From contig JAHWIK010000002.1 in NCBI GenBank assembly GCA_019322485.1, forward strand, positions 123,487-187,486: DNA of 64,000 nucleotides, given 5' to 3'. The notes beneath the pieces were generated by a model. That model was not told the DNA's origin, did not search any database, and saw only the letters and a list, made by a program, of their open reading frames with translations. Source of the DNA: Candidatus Woesearchaeota archaeon. GTDB lineage: Archaea; Nanobdellota; Nanobdellia; Woesearchaeales; JAHWIC01. This document shows positions 50,650 through 58,548 of the stretch, one piece after another. The translations under genes were made by a program, and so were the position numbers. Positions within the stretch are counted from its first letter, which is position 1. Every line of letters begins with the position of its first letter.

Positions 50650-51204
50650 TTACTTTATCTCTTTGCCGTCCTTGTTTATGGTATAAATGCCATCTTGGAA
50701 TATTCTTGTATCATAATTAGTTCTCCTGGTTAGCTGTTCGATATCAGCTGCTGTTTGGCCAGCAAGATTCTTATCAGCACTTTCCACATTTATCATGTCA
50801 CCTTCAACTTTAACTCCTACCCCCTCCCTTAATTTCAGGGTCCTGGGAAATTTTTCTCCAAGGAAGTTATTTATGGTAAATGTATTTCCTTGGGCAGCAA
50901 CTTTCATGGGAAAATGACCAGAACAAACCTTTAATTGATACTTATGCAGTTCACTAGCACCCTTAAACATATTCTTTATATTTGCCTTTAAAGTGCCTAT
51001 TAGCTTCTCCTCTCTCTTGGTGCTTCTGCCTGCTTTAATTAATATCTTATTCTCCTTGCATTCTAGCTTAATATAGGGAGTAACAAAGACCTTCTTTACT
51101 TCACCCTTTGGCCCCTTGATTGATACAGTACTTCCATCTATCTTAACTTCTATCCCCTGCGGCACATCCAGTTCTACATCTATAGATTTCTTTTCTTTTG
51201 CCAT
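50650..51204 (-). CDS. rpl6: Ribosomal protein uL6
   Basis: This 184-aa protein is uL6, with two tandem similar domains. The first reads VPQGIEVKIDGSTVSIKGPKGEVKKVF; the second contains YQLKVCSGHFPMKVAAQGNTFTINNFLGEKFPR and LAGQTAADIEQLTRRTNYDTRIFQDGIY, the archaeal variant of the L6 signature. I chose the ATG at 51204, one base after the uS8 stop; the frame extends upstream to 51234 inside uS8. Confidence 0.95.
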   Translation of the reverse strand: MAKEKKSIDVELDVPQGIEVKIDGSTVSIKGPKGEVKKVFVTPYIKLECKENKILIKAGRSTKREEKLIGTLKANIKNMFKGASELHKYQLKVCSGHFPMKVAAQGNTFTINNFLGEKFPRTLKLREGVGVKVEGDMINVESADKNLAGQTAADIEQLTRRTNYDTRIFQDGIYTINKDGKEIK

Positions 51205-51205
51205 T

Positions 51206-51595
51206 TTAGTAACAATATGCCAATGTCCTGCCACCTAAGCCTTTCTTTTTAGCATCTGCTTGGCTCATTATGCCTTGCGATGTTGAAACTATAATCACAC
51301 CCATATCCTTAGCAGGTAAAAACCTCTTTTCAAATTTTTCATATAGGTCTTTCTTGACAGAAAACCTTGGCTTTATTGCACCACATTTATTTATATTGCC
51401 TAACAAATTTACCTTAATCAAGCCGCCTCTGTTGTCTTTTATTTCCTGCAAGTCGCCAATATAATAATTATCTTTCATAACAGATAAAACCTTCTTGATT
51501 ACTTTAGACACAGGTCTTATTACACATTCCTTCTTTCCTATTTTCTCAGCATTTAGGATTACTGACAACGCATTTGCTAATGAATCATTTAACAT
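51206..51595 (-). CDS. rps8: Ribosomal protein uS8
   Basis: This 129-aa protein is uS8, a primary 16S rRNA binder. It starts LNDSLANALSVILNAEKIGKKECV, then has FSVKKDLYEKFEKRFLPAKDMGVIIVSTSQGIMSQADAKKKGLGGRTLAYCY, the archaeal uS8 C-terminal signature. It is separated by 1 bp from uL6 and 9 bp from uS14. Confidence 0.96.
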   Translation of the reverse strand: MLNDSLANALSVILNAEKIGKKECVIRPVSKVIKKVLSVMKDNYYIGDLQEIKDNRGGLIKVNLLGNINKCGAIKPRFSVKKDLYEKFEKRFLPAKDMGVIIVSTSQGIMSQADAKKKGLGGRTLAYCY

Positions 51596-51604
51596 TCTTT
51601 TACC

Positions 51605-51835
51605 TCAACTATATTTCTTAAATCCTAGTTTAGTTGCTACCTCTCTGAAACATTGCCTGCACAGGTCAAGGCCATATTTCTTTATATGCCCCCTTATCCT
51701 TCCACATCTGCGGCATCTTCTTATGCTTCTTCCACACTCCCTCTCTTTAGGTGCATTATGTTTCATAAATTTCTTCAGTTTAACCGGCTTAGCCCTTAAC
51801 TGCTTGAATACCTTTTTATAATCGCTGTACGTCAT
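51605..51835 (-). CDS. rps14: Ribosomal protein uS14 with N-terminal extension
   Basis: This 76-aa protein is a zinc-binding uS14: Cys residues in RRCRRCGRIRG and DLCRQCFREVATKLGFKKYS would coordinate one zinc. Most archaeal uS14 proteins are about 50-56 aa; here about 23 extra residues, SDYKKVFKQLRAKPVKLKKF, precede the core. I kept the ATG at 51835, which directly follows the uL5 stop; the internal ATG at 51766 would give the usual length, so the true start is uncertain. Confidence 0.88.
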   Translation of the reverse strand: MTYSDYKKVFKQLRAKPVKLKKFMKHNAPKERECGRSIRRCRRCGRIRGHIKKYGLDLCRQCFREVATKLGFKKYS

Positions 51836-52348
51836 TTATTCTTCACCCATCTTAGTTCCAAATTCTTTTTTCATAAATTCAATTGCTTCTTCCTTCGTTA
51901 TTCTGTGTTTTTTAGGGACGTGGCTTTTCTTTATCCCTCTTCTTTTAATCCTGAAACCAGGTCTTTCCAGGGTGATGCATACCTCTAACCCGGCAATGCC
52001 TATCTTGGGCTCATACTTAGCTCCTGGGATGTCAATATATTCATGAATGCCAAAAGCCAGATTACCTTCTTTATCAAACTGCCTTTCATTAAGCGTATTG
52101 TCTTTTGCAGATAATAACCTGGCCAACAATTCCTTTGCTGGTTTGCCCCTCAAAGTCAATTTGCAGCCTATAGGCAGCCCAGGTCTAAGGCCCCAGGTGG
52201 GTATCCTTTTGTTCGTAAAGGTTTTTACTGGCTCTATTCCTGTAATATGTTTCAATAACAATATGCCTTTCTCTAGCTTAGTCTGCTCTTTACCAGCACC
52301 CACGTTAAGGGTTACCTTCCCAATTCTTATATTTCTCATCGGATTCAT
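51836..52348 (-). CDS. rpl5: Ribosomal protein uL5
   Basis: This 170-aa protein is archaeal uL5, which binds 5S rRNA and the P-site tRNA. It shows MRNIRIGKVTLNVGAG, LLKHITGIEPVKTFTNKRIPTWGLRPGLPIGCKLTLRG, then IHEYIDIPGAKYEPKIGIAGLEVCITL and RPGFRIKRRGIKKSHVPKKHRI. It overlaps eS4 by 4 bases and abuts uS14. Confidence 0.96.
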   Translation of the reverse strand: MNPMRNIRIGKVTLNVGAGKEQTKLEKGILLLKHITGIEPVKTFTNKRIPTWGLRPGLPIGCKLTLRGKPAKELLARLLSAKDNTLNERQFDKEGNLAFGIHEYIDIPGAKYEPKIGIAGLEVCITLERPGFRIKRRGIKKSHVPKKHRITKEEAIEFMKKEFGTKMGEE

Positions 52349-53040
52349 TTTTTACTTAAGGATATAACAGGTTTATCACTGCCGATAACAAAGGCATATT
52401 TCTTTAGAGTCTCAATTACCTCTCCTGAGCTGTTTTTATAACTGATTTTATCTTCTTTTATGGCCTCTATCTTGCCAGTTTGGCCAGTATGTTTTCCACC
52501 AACAAGGTATATCATGACTCCTTTTCCGAACTTAATATGCTCCTTGATACTTTTCTTTGGCAATTCCAACAATAATGTGTCACCAACCTTATAGTCATCC
52601 TTATCTACCAGTATATTATTGCCGTCATACAGGTTAAGTTGTGTTTTTCCCCTCACCTTAGTTTTACCAGTAACCTTGCACGGCTTATTCTTTGCATCTG
52701 GCTTGTCAATTGATAAAGAGGTAATCTTTCCTTTGTTGTCAAATATCATCCTAAAACACTCATTTGCTTCAGTGAATTCAACAGAGTCAAACAACCCAAC
52801 CGGAAACTTAGGGTTAGACCTCTTTATGCCATCAACCAGGACATTTCTGTTATTCAACATAAATTTAACTTCCTTCAAATTCTTTGCATACCCGAGAATA
52901 TTTCTTATAAACACACCCAGAGGAATGCCTGAGCCTTTGGAGTGCGGGCCTGGATTAGGATTTAAAATAAATTTGGACTCCTTCTTCTTTATCTTCCAGC
53001 TCTTTGGCACACTTAATGTTTTTAAATGTCTTTTAACCAT
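52345..53040 (-). CDS. rps4e: Ribosomal protein eS4
   Basis: This 231-aa protein is eS4 (S4e). It starts VKRHLKTLSVPKSWKIKKKE, followed by an S4 RNA-binding motif (FIRNILGYAKNLKEVKFMLNNRNVLVDG) and a KOW motif (FGKGVMIYLVGGKHTGQTGKIEAI). I chose the ATG at 53040, 5 nt after the uL24 stop; a GTG at 53049 overlaps uL24. It is a small-subunit protein placed between uL24 and uL5, as in most archaea. Confidence 0.95.
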   Translation of the reverse strand: MVKRHLKTLSVPKSWKIKKKESKFILNPNPGPHSKGSGIPLGVFIRNILGYAKNLKEVKFMLNNRNVLVDGIKRSNPKFPVGLFDSVEFTEANECFRMIFDNKGKITSLSIDKPDAKNKPCKVTGKTKVRGKTQLNLYDGNNILVDKDDYKVGDTLLLELPKKSIKEHIKFGKGVMIYLVGGKHTGQTGKIEAIKEDKISYKNSSGEVIETLKKYAFVIGSDKPVISLSKK

Positions 53041-53045
53041 AACTA

Positions 53046-53426
53046 TCACTCCCTCTCCAATATCTTGTTTCTCATTTTATCATCCAGGTTAATTTCAGTA
53101 ATTATGAGATTTGAAGGGTCAATGGAGTGTGTAGTTTTTGTTCCATCTTTTTTTAGTATCTCTATCCCTTCGAGGTAGACCCTGCCGCCTTTCAAATCAA
53201 TCCTCTCAATCTTACCTGTCTTGCCTTTAAATTGGCCGACAACAACCTTAACCTTATCCCCTTTTTTTAAGCCTAAACTTCTTTTGCCATGCTTTTTCTT
53301 CAACTCTTTTGAAAGATGAGACCTCATAAACTTCTGTTTGATATGCAGTGGAGCATTATATCTACTTTTACGCTGCTTCTTTGGCACTTTGCTTTTTCTC
53401 CATCCTGCTGAAAACTTTTTTTTCAT
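53046..53426 (-). CDS. rpl24: Ribosomal protein uL24
   Basis: This 126-aa protein is archaeal uL24, an early assembly factor of the large subunit. It has the basic N-terminus SRYNAPLHIKQKFMRSHLSKELKKKHGKRSLGLKKGD and a KOW domain VKVVVGQFKGKTGKIERIDLKGGRVYLEGI. I chose the ATG at 53426, one base after the uL14 stop; a TTG at 53435 lies inside uL14. Confidence 0.95.
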   Translation of the reverse strand: MKKKFSAGWRKSKVPKKQRKSRYNAPLHIKQKFMRSHLSKELKKKHGKRSLGLKKGDKVKVVVGQFKGKTGKIERIDLKGGRVYLEGIEILKKDGTKTTHSIDPSNLIITEINLDDKMRNKILERE

Positions 53427-53427
53427 T

Positions 53428-53829
53428 TTAAACAACTATGCTTGCTAGCTTAGCAATTCCAGGCCATCTATCGCACGCCTCTTTAGCAATCGGCCCCTTG
53501 AAAATAGTTCCTTTTGGGTTGCCTTTATCGTCCTTTAGTACAACAGCAGAGTTGTCCTCAAATTTAATCCTCATTCCATTTGCCCTGCGATATTCCTTTT
53601 TCTGCCTGACTACAACTGCGAAAACAACCTGTTTCCTCATATCAGGTCTGCCGCCCTTGACTGATGCGAGTATCAAATCAGCTACACCGCACGTTGGTGC
53701 TCTGCCTTTTACTGTTTTTTCTCCAATTATTGAAACAACCCTGACAATCTTAGCCCCCGAGTTGTCACAAGTCTCCATAAGTGAACCAATCTGCAATCCC
53801 TTTGTCATCCTTGATTTTAACGCTTTCAT
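53428..53829 (-). CDS. rpl14: Ribosomal protein uL14
   Basis: This 133-aa protein is uL14, a beta-barrel at the subunit interface. Signature stretches are METCDNSGAKIVRVVSIIG, GVADLILASVKGGRPDMRKQVVFAVVVRQKKEYRR and GNPKGTIFKGPIAKEACDRWPGIAKLASIVV. I chose the ATG at 53829, two bases past the uS17 stop; the open frame upstream to 53967 lies in uS17 and is spurious. Confidence 0.95.
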   Translation of the reverse strand: MKALKSRMTKGLQIGSLMETCDNSGAKIVRVVSIIGEKTVKGRAPTCGVADLILASVKGGRPDMRKQVVFAVVVRQKKEYRRANGMRIKFEDNSAVVLKDDKGNPKGTIFKGPIAKEACDRWPGIAKLASIVV

Positions 53830-53830
53830 A

Positions 53831-54241
53831 TTATTCCTTCTTTGCCTCTTCTTTTGGTGTTTCAGGCTCCACTTTTTCCTCAGGTTTTTCCTTTTCAACA
53901 ACCTTTGCAGCTTCTTCTGCTTCCATCCTCTCCTTGAATCCCTTCTCAACACCAAGCTTCTCGACAATCACAAAATGTTTGGTTTTGCTTAATGGCCTGC
54001 ATTCGATGACCTTTACAACATCACCATCCTTTGCACCAATGCAGGAAGGATTATGCACCTTGATTCTTGTTCTTCTTTTTTCATATCGTTCATATTTTGG
54101 GAGGAAATGTTTCCACGTCCACTCTAAGATCGCTGTGTTATGCATCTTTGTGGATAAAACAGTTCCAACAAAGTTTTTTCCCCTGCACTTCAGACTACCA
54201 TGAATCGGACAGTTCTTATCATTACATTTTTTTTCAGCCAT
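53831..54241 (-). CDS. rps17: Ribosomal protein uS17 with charged tail
   Basis: This 136-aa protein is archaeal uS17. It has an N-terminal CxxxxCPIHG-like extension (KKCNDKNCPIHGSLKCRGKNF), the OB-fold core (FVGTVLSTKMHNTAILEWTWKHFLPKYERYEKRRTRIKVHNPSCIG, KDGDVVKVIECRPLSKTKHF), and a Glu/Lys-rich tail of about 35 residues not found in most homologues. I chose the ATG at 54241, after the Rpp29 stop; an in-frame ATG at 54250 overlaps that gene. Confidence 0.93.
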   Translation of the reverse strand: MAEKKCNDKNCPIHGSLKCRGKNFVGTVLSTKMHNTAILEWTWKHFLPKYERYEKRRTRIKVHNPSCIGAKDGDVVKVIECRPLSKTKHFVIVEKLGVEKGFKERMEAEEAAKVVEKEKPEEKVEPETPKEEAKKE

Positions 54242-54243
54242 TT

Positions 54244-54489
54244 TTACCATATTTTCTTTATCCTTTCCTCACATCTACCAACCAATAATTTTCCGTCAAT
54301 CTTTACTTTCTGGTTTTTGAATTCAACCTCAAACTCATTGCTGCTCTTTATTATCTTCTTTTTCTTGAGGTCCTGTTCAATCATAAGCATATTCTTCGTT
54401 TCGTCAATTATCCTTCCTTCTATGTTTTTCCCTAAGACCTTTACATTAAGGCCTATTAGTTCGCCTTTCAACAACCCTGCCTTGTCCAT
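54244..54489 (-). CDS. rnp1: RNase P protein component 1 (Rpp29/Pop4)
   Basis: This 81-aa protein is the archaeal Rpp29 subunit of RNase P, which helps the catalytic RNA remove tRNA 5' leaders. The Sm-like barrel is recognisable: ELIGLNVKVLGKNIEGRIIDETKNMLMIEQ and VKIDGKLLVGRCEERIKKIW. Its place between aIF1-like and uS17 genes is conserved in archaea. It links this operon functionally with rnz and endA elsewhere in the window. Confidence 0.94.
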   Translation of the reverse strand: MDKAGLLKGELIGLNVKVLGKNIEGRIIDETKNMLMIEQDLKKKKIIKSSNEFEVEFKNQKVKIDGKLLVGRCEERIKKIW

Positions 54490-54491
54490 CC

Positions 54492-54800
54492 TTATTTTAT
54501 GTCTATTGTGTCTGCCGAAAAACCAGCTTCAATCAAAACATCCTTTACCTTTTGCTTATGGTCACCCTGCAATTCTATTCTCCCTTCTTTTGTTGTTCCC
54601 CCACAAGCAAATTTGCTTTTCAGCTTTTTTGTCAGGTCCTTCATGTCAATTTCCTTGCTGTCAATCCCTTCTATTACTGTGTACACCTTACCGAATTTTT
54701 TCTTATCTAGGTATACCCCTATTCGCTGGCTTTCTTTTGCTATTGTTTCACAAACACAAAGTTCTTTTGGCAAACCACATGTAGTGCATATCTCACTCAT
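54492..54800 (-). CDS. Translation initiation factor aIF1 (SUI1 family)
   Basis: This 102-aa SUI1-family protein helps start-codon selection on the small subunit. The N-terminus has a Cys pair pattern CTTCGLPKELCVC that could bind zinc, followed by the SUI1 core with IEGIDSKEIDMKDLTKKLKSKFACGGTTKEGRIELQGDHKQKVKDVL. It overlaps the uL29 start region and precedes Rpp29 by 2 bp, the usual archaeal order. Confidence 0.94.
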   Translation of the reverse strand: MSEICTTCGLPKELCVCETIAKESQRIGVYLDKKKFGKVYTVIEGIDSKEIDMKDLTKKLKSKFACGGTTKEGRIELQGDHKQKVKDVLIEAGFSADTIDIK

Positions 54801-55000
54801 TGCTTACTCTCCTTTGTTTTCATTACAGTTAATATCCTTGCAATTGTTTTTTTAATTTGTTTTACCTGCCCGGGATTTTTTGGAGTTGTCCCGGTTGCAA
54901 TTTGAGCATTTTGTTTGATTAAGTCCTTTCTAAGCTCTTCTAACTTACCTTTTAAGTCCTCAGCAGCCATTGATTTTATCTCTTTGATTCTAAGCTTCAT
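54797..55000 (-). CDS. rpl29: Ribosomal protein uL29
   Basis: This 67-aa protein is uL29, a two-helix protein near the exit tunnel where the signal recognition particle docks. It contains KEIKSMAAEDLKGKLEELRKDLIKQNAQIATGTTPKNPGQVKQIKKTIARILTVMKT, the family pattern. It overlaps uS3 upstream and aIF1 downstream by a few bases. Confidence 0.94.
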   Translation of the reverse strand: MKLRIKEIKSMAAEDLKGKLEELRKDLIKQNAQIATGTTPKNPGQVKQIKKTIARILTVMKTKESKQ

Positions 55001-55778
55001 TTTGTTCTTCCTTGCTCTCTTTACTTTCTGCTTCTTTTACCTCTTTCTTTGTCTCTTCCTTTTTTTCCGTTGCTTCTTCCTTAACATCTTCCTTTTCTTT
55101 CTTCTCTTCCTTTTTCTCTGCTTCTTCCTTAACTTCTTTCTTTTCTTCTCCTTCTTTTACCTCTTCAACAACTTCCTTTTTTTCCTCAATAAGATGAACA
55201 TCATCAGGGAGTTTTATGTTTGGAGGCATAATAGATACCTTAATCCCTATAATGCCTGTTTTTAGTTGTGCTGAAGCATACGCCTTTTCAACGCCAACCA
55301 AAGCTATATCACCGCATTTTTTCAGATAACCAGAGTAAAATCTCCATGACTTTGCTCTGCTGCTTGGAACCTTTCCGCGGATTAAAATTTCTATACCCAG
55401 TGCTCCAGCACCCATTACCTCTGCCATTACTTTATGGCCGATTCCTTTGAACCTTTGAGTTCCAAATCTTTCAAGCGAATCAACAATCTTCTCAGCCATT
55501 ACCTGGGCATCCAGGTTTATATTCTCAACTTCATTTATCTCTATTTGAGGATTCTCTAATTCAAATTTCTTTTTCAGGGTCTTTGTCAATTGCCTTATAT
55601 TTTGGCCTTTTCTTCCGATTACTAAGCCTGGTCTTGAGGCATAGATGACTATCTTCTCCCCCAGAGGAGTCTTTAGCATCTTTGTGTGGCTATGGCCAAC
55701 ATTACCCAAATTTTTATTAACAAACTCTTCAATCTGGAATTCCTTTATCTTCTGCGCAACAAACTTTCTCTCAATCAT
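54990..55778 (-). CDS. rps3: Ribosomal protein uS3 with Lys/Glu tail
   Basis: This 262-aa protein is uS3 at the mRNA entry channel. The KH domain is visible (GEKIVIYASRPGLVIGRKGQNIRQLTKTL with the GRKG loop), then the S3 C-domain (MAEVMGAGALGIEILIRGKVPSSRAKSWRFYSGYLKKCGD). Residues about 200-262 form a long, low-complexity Lys/Glu tail. It overlaps uL22 by 8 bases and uL29 by 11. Confidence 0.95.
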   Translation of the reverse strand: MIERKFVAQKIKEFQIEEFVNKNLGNVGHSHTKMLKTPLGEKIVIYASRPGLVIGRKGQNIRQLTKTLKKKFELENPQIEINEVENINLDAQVMAEKIVDSLERFGTQRFKGIGHKVMAEVMGAGALGIEILIRGKVPSSRAKSWRFYSGYLKKCGDIALVGVEKAYASAQLKTGIIGIKVSIMPPNIKLPDDVHLIEEKKEVVEEVKEGEEKKEVKEEAEKKEEKKEKEDVKEEATEKKEETKKEVKEAESKESKEEQNEA

Positions 55779-56373
55779 TTTTGGCCTTTACCTCTTCTGG
55801 TTTCTTTTCTTCAGCTTTTTTTACTACTTCTTTTTTCTCTGCTTTTTCAGAAGGCTTTGCTTCCTTAGGAGCTTTTATTTCAGGCTTTTTTTCTTCTTTC
55901 TTTTCTGTTGCCTTCTTCTCCTTTGGCTTCTCTTTCTTAGCAATCTCTTTTACCATTACCTCAACATGAGTTCTTTTTGAGGTTCTGCCGCGCTGCCTGC
56001 CATAACGCATCACTTTTCCAGCTTTATGCGCGCAAATATGCTCTATTATAAGCTCTGCTGTGTTAAGACCCTTGAATTGTGCATTTGCTTCTACACATTC
56101 CAATAGCTTAAGTACCTCTTCTGACGCTTTCTCTGGGTACCTTCCAGGCCCAACAACCTTTTTATGCCCAACATCACTGTTGAATCTCGAAAAAGGTATT
56201 GCCTGCTTTTTTTCTATGGCATTCTTAAGCAGTCCCTTTGCATTTGAAAGTTCCTTATGTCTTAGTAAGGTACATATCTCTATAGCATGTTTTGTGGAAA
56301 TAGACAGCGAAGTTCCAACTGCCTTAGCCATATGTTCTGGTTCATAATTTTTGCTAGCATACTTGTAAGGCAT
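55771..56373 (-). CDS. rpl22: Ribosomal protein uL22 with Lys/Glu tail
   Basis: This 200-aa protein is uL22, which lines the peptide exit tunnel. The core reads MAKAVGTSLSISTKHAIEICTLLRHK then PGRYPEKASEEVLKLLECVEANAQFKGLNTAELII and HAGKVMRYGRQRGRTSKRTHVEVMV-type strands. The last about 55 residues are Lys/Glu/Pro/Ala-rich and beyond the usual length (about 150 aa). It overlaps uS3 by 8 bases. Confidence 0.94.
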   Translation of the reverse strand: MPYKYASKNYEPEHMAKAVGTSLSISTKHAIEICTLLRHKELSNAKGLLKNAIEKKQAIPFSRFNSDVGHKKVVGPGRYPEKASEEVLKLLECVEANAQFKGLNTAELIIEHICAHKAGKVMRYGRQRGRTSKRTHVEVMVKEIAKKEKPKEKKATEKKEEKKPEIKAPKEAKPSEKAEKKEVVKKAEEKKPEEVKAKND

Positions 56374-56757
56374 TTATTTCACCGATAAACTTGCACTTGA
56401 TCTAGTAGCACCAATACCTGGGGCAGAGTGTTCTATTCTTTTTCTTGTACCTACGAACTCACCCAAATAATGGCCAAGCATCTCTGTATCTATACTTACT
56501 GGAACAAATTCTTTTCCGCTGTATACCCTTAAGGTGACCCCAACCATTGTTGGCAAAATAACCATGTTCCTGCAGTGAGTTTTGATATCCTTGACTCCTT
56601 CCTTTATATTTCCCATCAAAATTTTCTGTTGATCAGTAAATCCGCGCTTTATGCTTCTTCTCTGTCTTGCAGGAAGCAAGCCTGCAAAATCATTCATACT
56701 CATTTCTTTTAATTCATCCAATGTTTTTCCCCTGTAGGTAAATTCTTTCTTGACCAT
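56374..56757 (-). CDS. rps19: Ribosomal protein uS19
   Basis: This 127-aa protein is uS19 of the small-subunit head. It has EFTYRGKTLDELKEMSMNDFAGLLPARQRRSIKRGF and the signature MLGHYLGEFVGTRKRIEHSAPGIGATRSSASLSVK. I chose the ATG at 56757, one base after the uL2 stop; the frame stays open to 56892 within uL2 but that part is the antisense-like shadow of another frame. Confidence 0.95.
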   Translation of the reverse strand: MVKKEFTYRGKTLDELKEMSMNDFAGLLPARQRRSIKRGFTDQQKILMGNIKEGVKDIKTHCRNMVILPTMVGVTLRVYSGKEFVPVSIDTEMLGHYLGEFVGTRKRIEHSAPGIGATRSSASLSVK

Positions 56758-56758
56758 T

Positions 56759-57475
56759 TTACTTCTTCCCCCTACCCGTTCTTCTTGGAGCAATCTTTCC
56801 GACCTTTCTGCCTGCTGGGGCGTTTCTAGATGCCTGCGTTGGCCTGCCTTTGGTGCCTGAACTTGAGCCGCCAAAAGGATGGTCAACAGCATTCATCGAA
56901 GTTCCTGAAGTGATAGGCCATAACTTGTTTTTGGCTTTCATCTTATAATATATGTTTCCTGCTTTTAGGAATGGTTTTTCAGGTCTGCCGCTTCCAGCAA
57001 CAACACCAATCATCGCCCTGCAATCAGGTCTGAATATTTTCCTTTTTCCTGAAGGCAATAAAACTGAAATCCCTGCAGGCAATTTTGTTACAATCTTAGC
57101 AAATGCTCCTGAGGACCTGCAAAATTTTCCGCCATCACCGGGGCTGTTCTCGATGTTATATATCTGGGTGCCCTCTGGTATCTCGCTTAGAGATAATGTA
57201 TTTCCTACCTCTGGTTTTATGTCTGTTCCTGCTTCAACATTATCCCCTACCTTAACCCCCTCAGGTGCTTGTATGATGCATTTCTCCTCGTTCTCATACC
57301 GGATAACTGCCAATGGGGCAGAGTGACCCTGACAATGGACAAAATCTATAATCTCTCCCTTGATGTTTTTATCATAAATTGGTACATGCCTTGCAGCACC
57401 TTTATACCTAAAACTAGGAGATTTGTAGGTTGGACTTCCCTTTCCACGTTTTTGCTGAATTAAGTTCTTTCCCAT
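56759..57475 (-). CDS. rpl2: Ribosomal protein uL2
   Basis: This 238-aa protein is uL2, close to the peptidyl-transferase centre. It shows GKGSPTYKSPSFRYKGAARH at the N-terminus, IYNIENSPGDGGKFCRSSGAFAKIV, PSGKRKIFRPDCRAMIGVVAGSGRPEKPFLKAG and WPITSGTSMNAVDHPFGGSS, which includes the conserved His of the L2 signature. It overlaps uL23 by one base. Confidence 0.97.
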   Translation of the reverse strand: MGKNLIQQKRGKGSPTYKSPSFRYKGAARHVPIYDKNIKGEIIDFVHCQGHSAPLAVIRYENEEKCIIQAPEGVKVGDNVEAGTDIKPEVGNTLSLSEIPEGTQIYNIENSPGDGGKFCRSSGAFAKIVTKLPAGISVLLPSGKRKIFRPDCRAMIGVVAGSGRPEKPFLKAGNIYYKMKAKNKLWPITSGTSMNAVDHPFGGSSSGTKGRPTQASRNAPAGRKVGKIAPRRTGRGKK

Positions 57476-57735
57476 TACATCAACCCAAGCTGAGTAGCTA
57501 TATCAATCGCAGGAGTTTCCTTTGAAAATTTGATATATGCCTTTTTTCTGCCCTTTATATCAATGAAAGTGTTTACCTCGTCAATCTTTACCTTAAATGC
57601 CTTCTCTATTGCTTCTTTGATTTCCTTCTTTTTTGCTTGTTTATCCACTACAAAAACAAGTTTATTCTCTGCTTCCATAAGTCTTATCGACTTTTCAGTT
57701 GACAAAGGATATTTGATAACATCATAAGGTTCCAT
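57475..57735 (-). CDS. rpl23: Ribosomal protein uL23
   Basis: This 86-aa protein is uL23, at the tunnel exit where chaperones and the signal recognition particle bind. It reads DVIKYPLSTEKSIRLMEAENKLVFVVDKQAKKKEIKEAIEKAFKVKIDEVNTFIDIKGRKKAYIKFS, the family pattern. I chose the ATG at 57735, 5 nt after the uL4 stop; a GTG at 57744 overlaps uL4. Confidence 0.95.
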   Translation of the reverse strand: MEPYDVIKYPLSTEKSIRLMEAENKLVFVVDKQAKKKEIKEAIEKAFKVKIDEVNTFIDIKGRKKAYIKFSKETPAIDIATQLGLM

Positions 57736-57740
57736 TTGAA

Positions 57741-58547
57741 TCACATGAATAGTTTTTCCTTGCCTAGTTTTTCTATAGCTGCTTCGCTCCAGATGGTCAA
57801 TCTTCCCGGAACAGCTCCTGGCGCAAGTATCTCTGCATTGATATTCTTGACTTCCACAATATCAACGCCAGGAATATTATCTGCAGACTTCATTAGTTTG
57901 CATCCTTTTGAAACAATAAATAACGGGCCAACTCTCCTCTTATATTTCCTTCCTCTTGACTTCCCCCTGCCTGCCCTTATAGTTTTGATTGAAGACCGCT
58001 CCAGCTCTCCCTTCAATCCAATCTTTTCAAATAGATTCATGATGTCTTTTGTCTTCTTTGTATCTTCAATCTTGGATTCAAGTACAAAAGGATAATCAGC
58101 AGGAACTTTATGCCCTCTTTGTTCAACTAAATCCTTTGCAATCGTAGCAGCAATTGCACTTCTTATCGCTTTTCTGCGTTCCTTCTTGTTTATCTTTTGA
58201 GAATAATTTTTTTCAGCCTTTGGCGGATGAGCTCTTCTTCCACCAACAGTTCCTGGAGCAACTGCACCAACCCAGTACATTCTTGTTCCCCGCCTGCTTA
58301 GTATCTTTCTTGGAGTTCTTGAAATACCAAATCCATATGAGCCCCTGTAGTCATGCCTTCTTTTTGAGATTATTGCAGATGCTCGCTTTCCAGCTTCTGG
58401 TGATGCTCCGTATGGCTGCCTTTTATTGCTTTGTACAGCTAATACAGCCCTTAAAATTAGGTCAGGCCTTATCTCTTCACCAAACTGACTAGGTAAATCA
58501 ATCTCTTTCTTCTTTTCCTTTGATGATGATAAAACGCTTACTTTCAT
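57741..58547 (-). CDS. rpl4: Ribosomal protein uL4
   Basis: This 268-aa protein is archaeal uL4, whose extended loop reaches the exit tunnel. It includes IRPDLILRAVLAVQSNKRQPYGASPEAGKRASA, the tunnel loop RRHDYRGSYGFGISRTPRKILSRRGTRM, WVGAVAPGTVGGRRAHPPKAEK and the C-terminal VKNINAEILAPGAVPGRLTIWSEAAI. Length is standard. It is 1 bp downstream of uL3. Confidence 0.96.
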   Translation of the reverse strand: MKVSVLSSSKEKKKEIDLPSQFGEEIRPDLILRAVLAVQSNKRQPYGASPEAGKRASAIISKRRHDYRGSYGFGISRTPRKILSRRGTRMYWVGAVAPGTVGGRRAHPPKAEKNYSQKINKKERRKAIRSAIAATIAKDLVEQRGHKVPADYPFVLESKIEDTKKTKDIMNLFEKIGLKGELERSSIKTIRAGRGKSRGRKYKRRVGPLFIVSKGCKLMKSADNIPGVDIVEVKNINAEILAPGAVPGRLTIWSEAAIEKLGKEKLFM

Positions 58548-58548
58548 T

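Noticed and set aside
53829..53967. N-terminal extension of uL14
   Set aside because: The open frame upstream lies fully within uS17 and the expected uL14 start immediately follows the uS17 stop.
55012..55980. Long Ser/Phe-rich open frames opposite the uS3 and uL22 tails
   Set aside because: They are antisense shadows of Lys/Glu-rich tails (AAG/GAA codons read backwards) and have no Shine-Dalgarno or recognisable domain.
56757..56892. N-terminal extension of uS19
   Set aside because: The upstream frame lies within uL2; the ATG one base after the uL2 stop gives the standard uS19 N-terminus.
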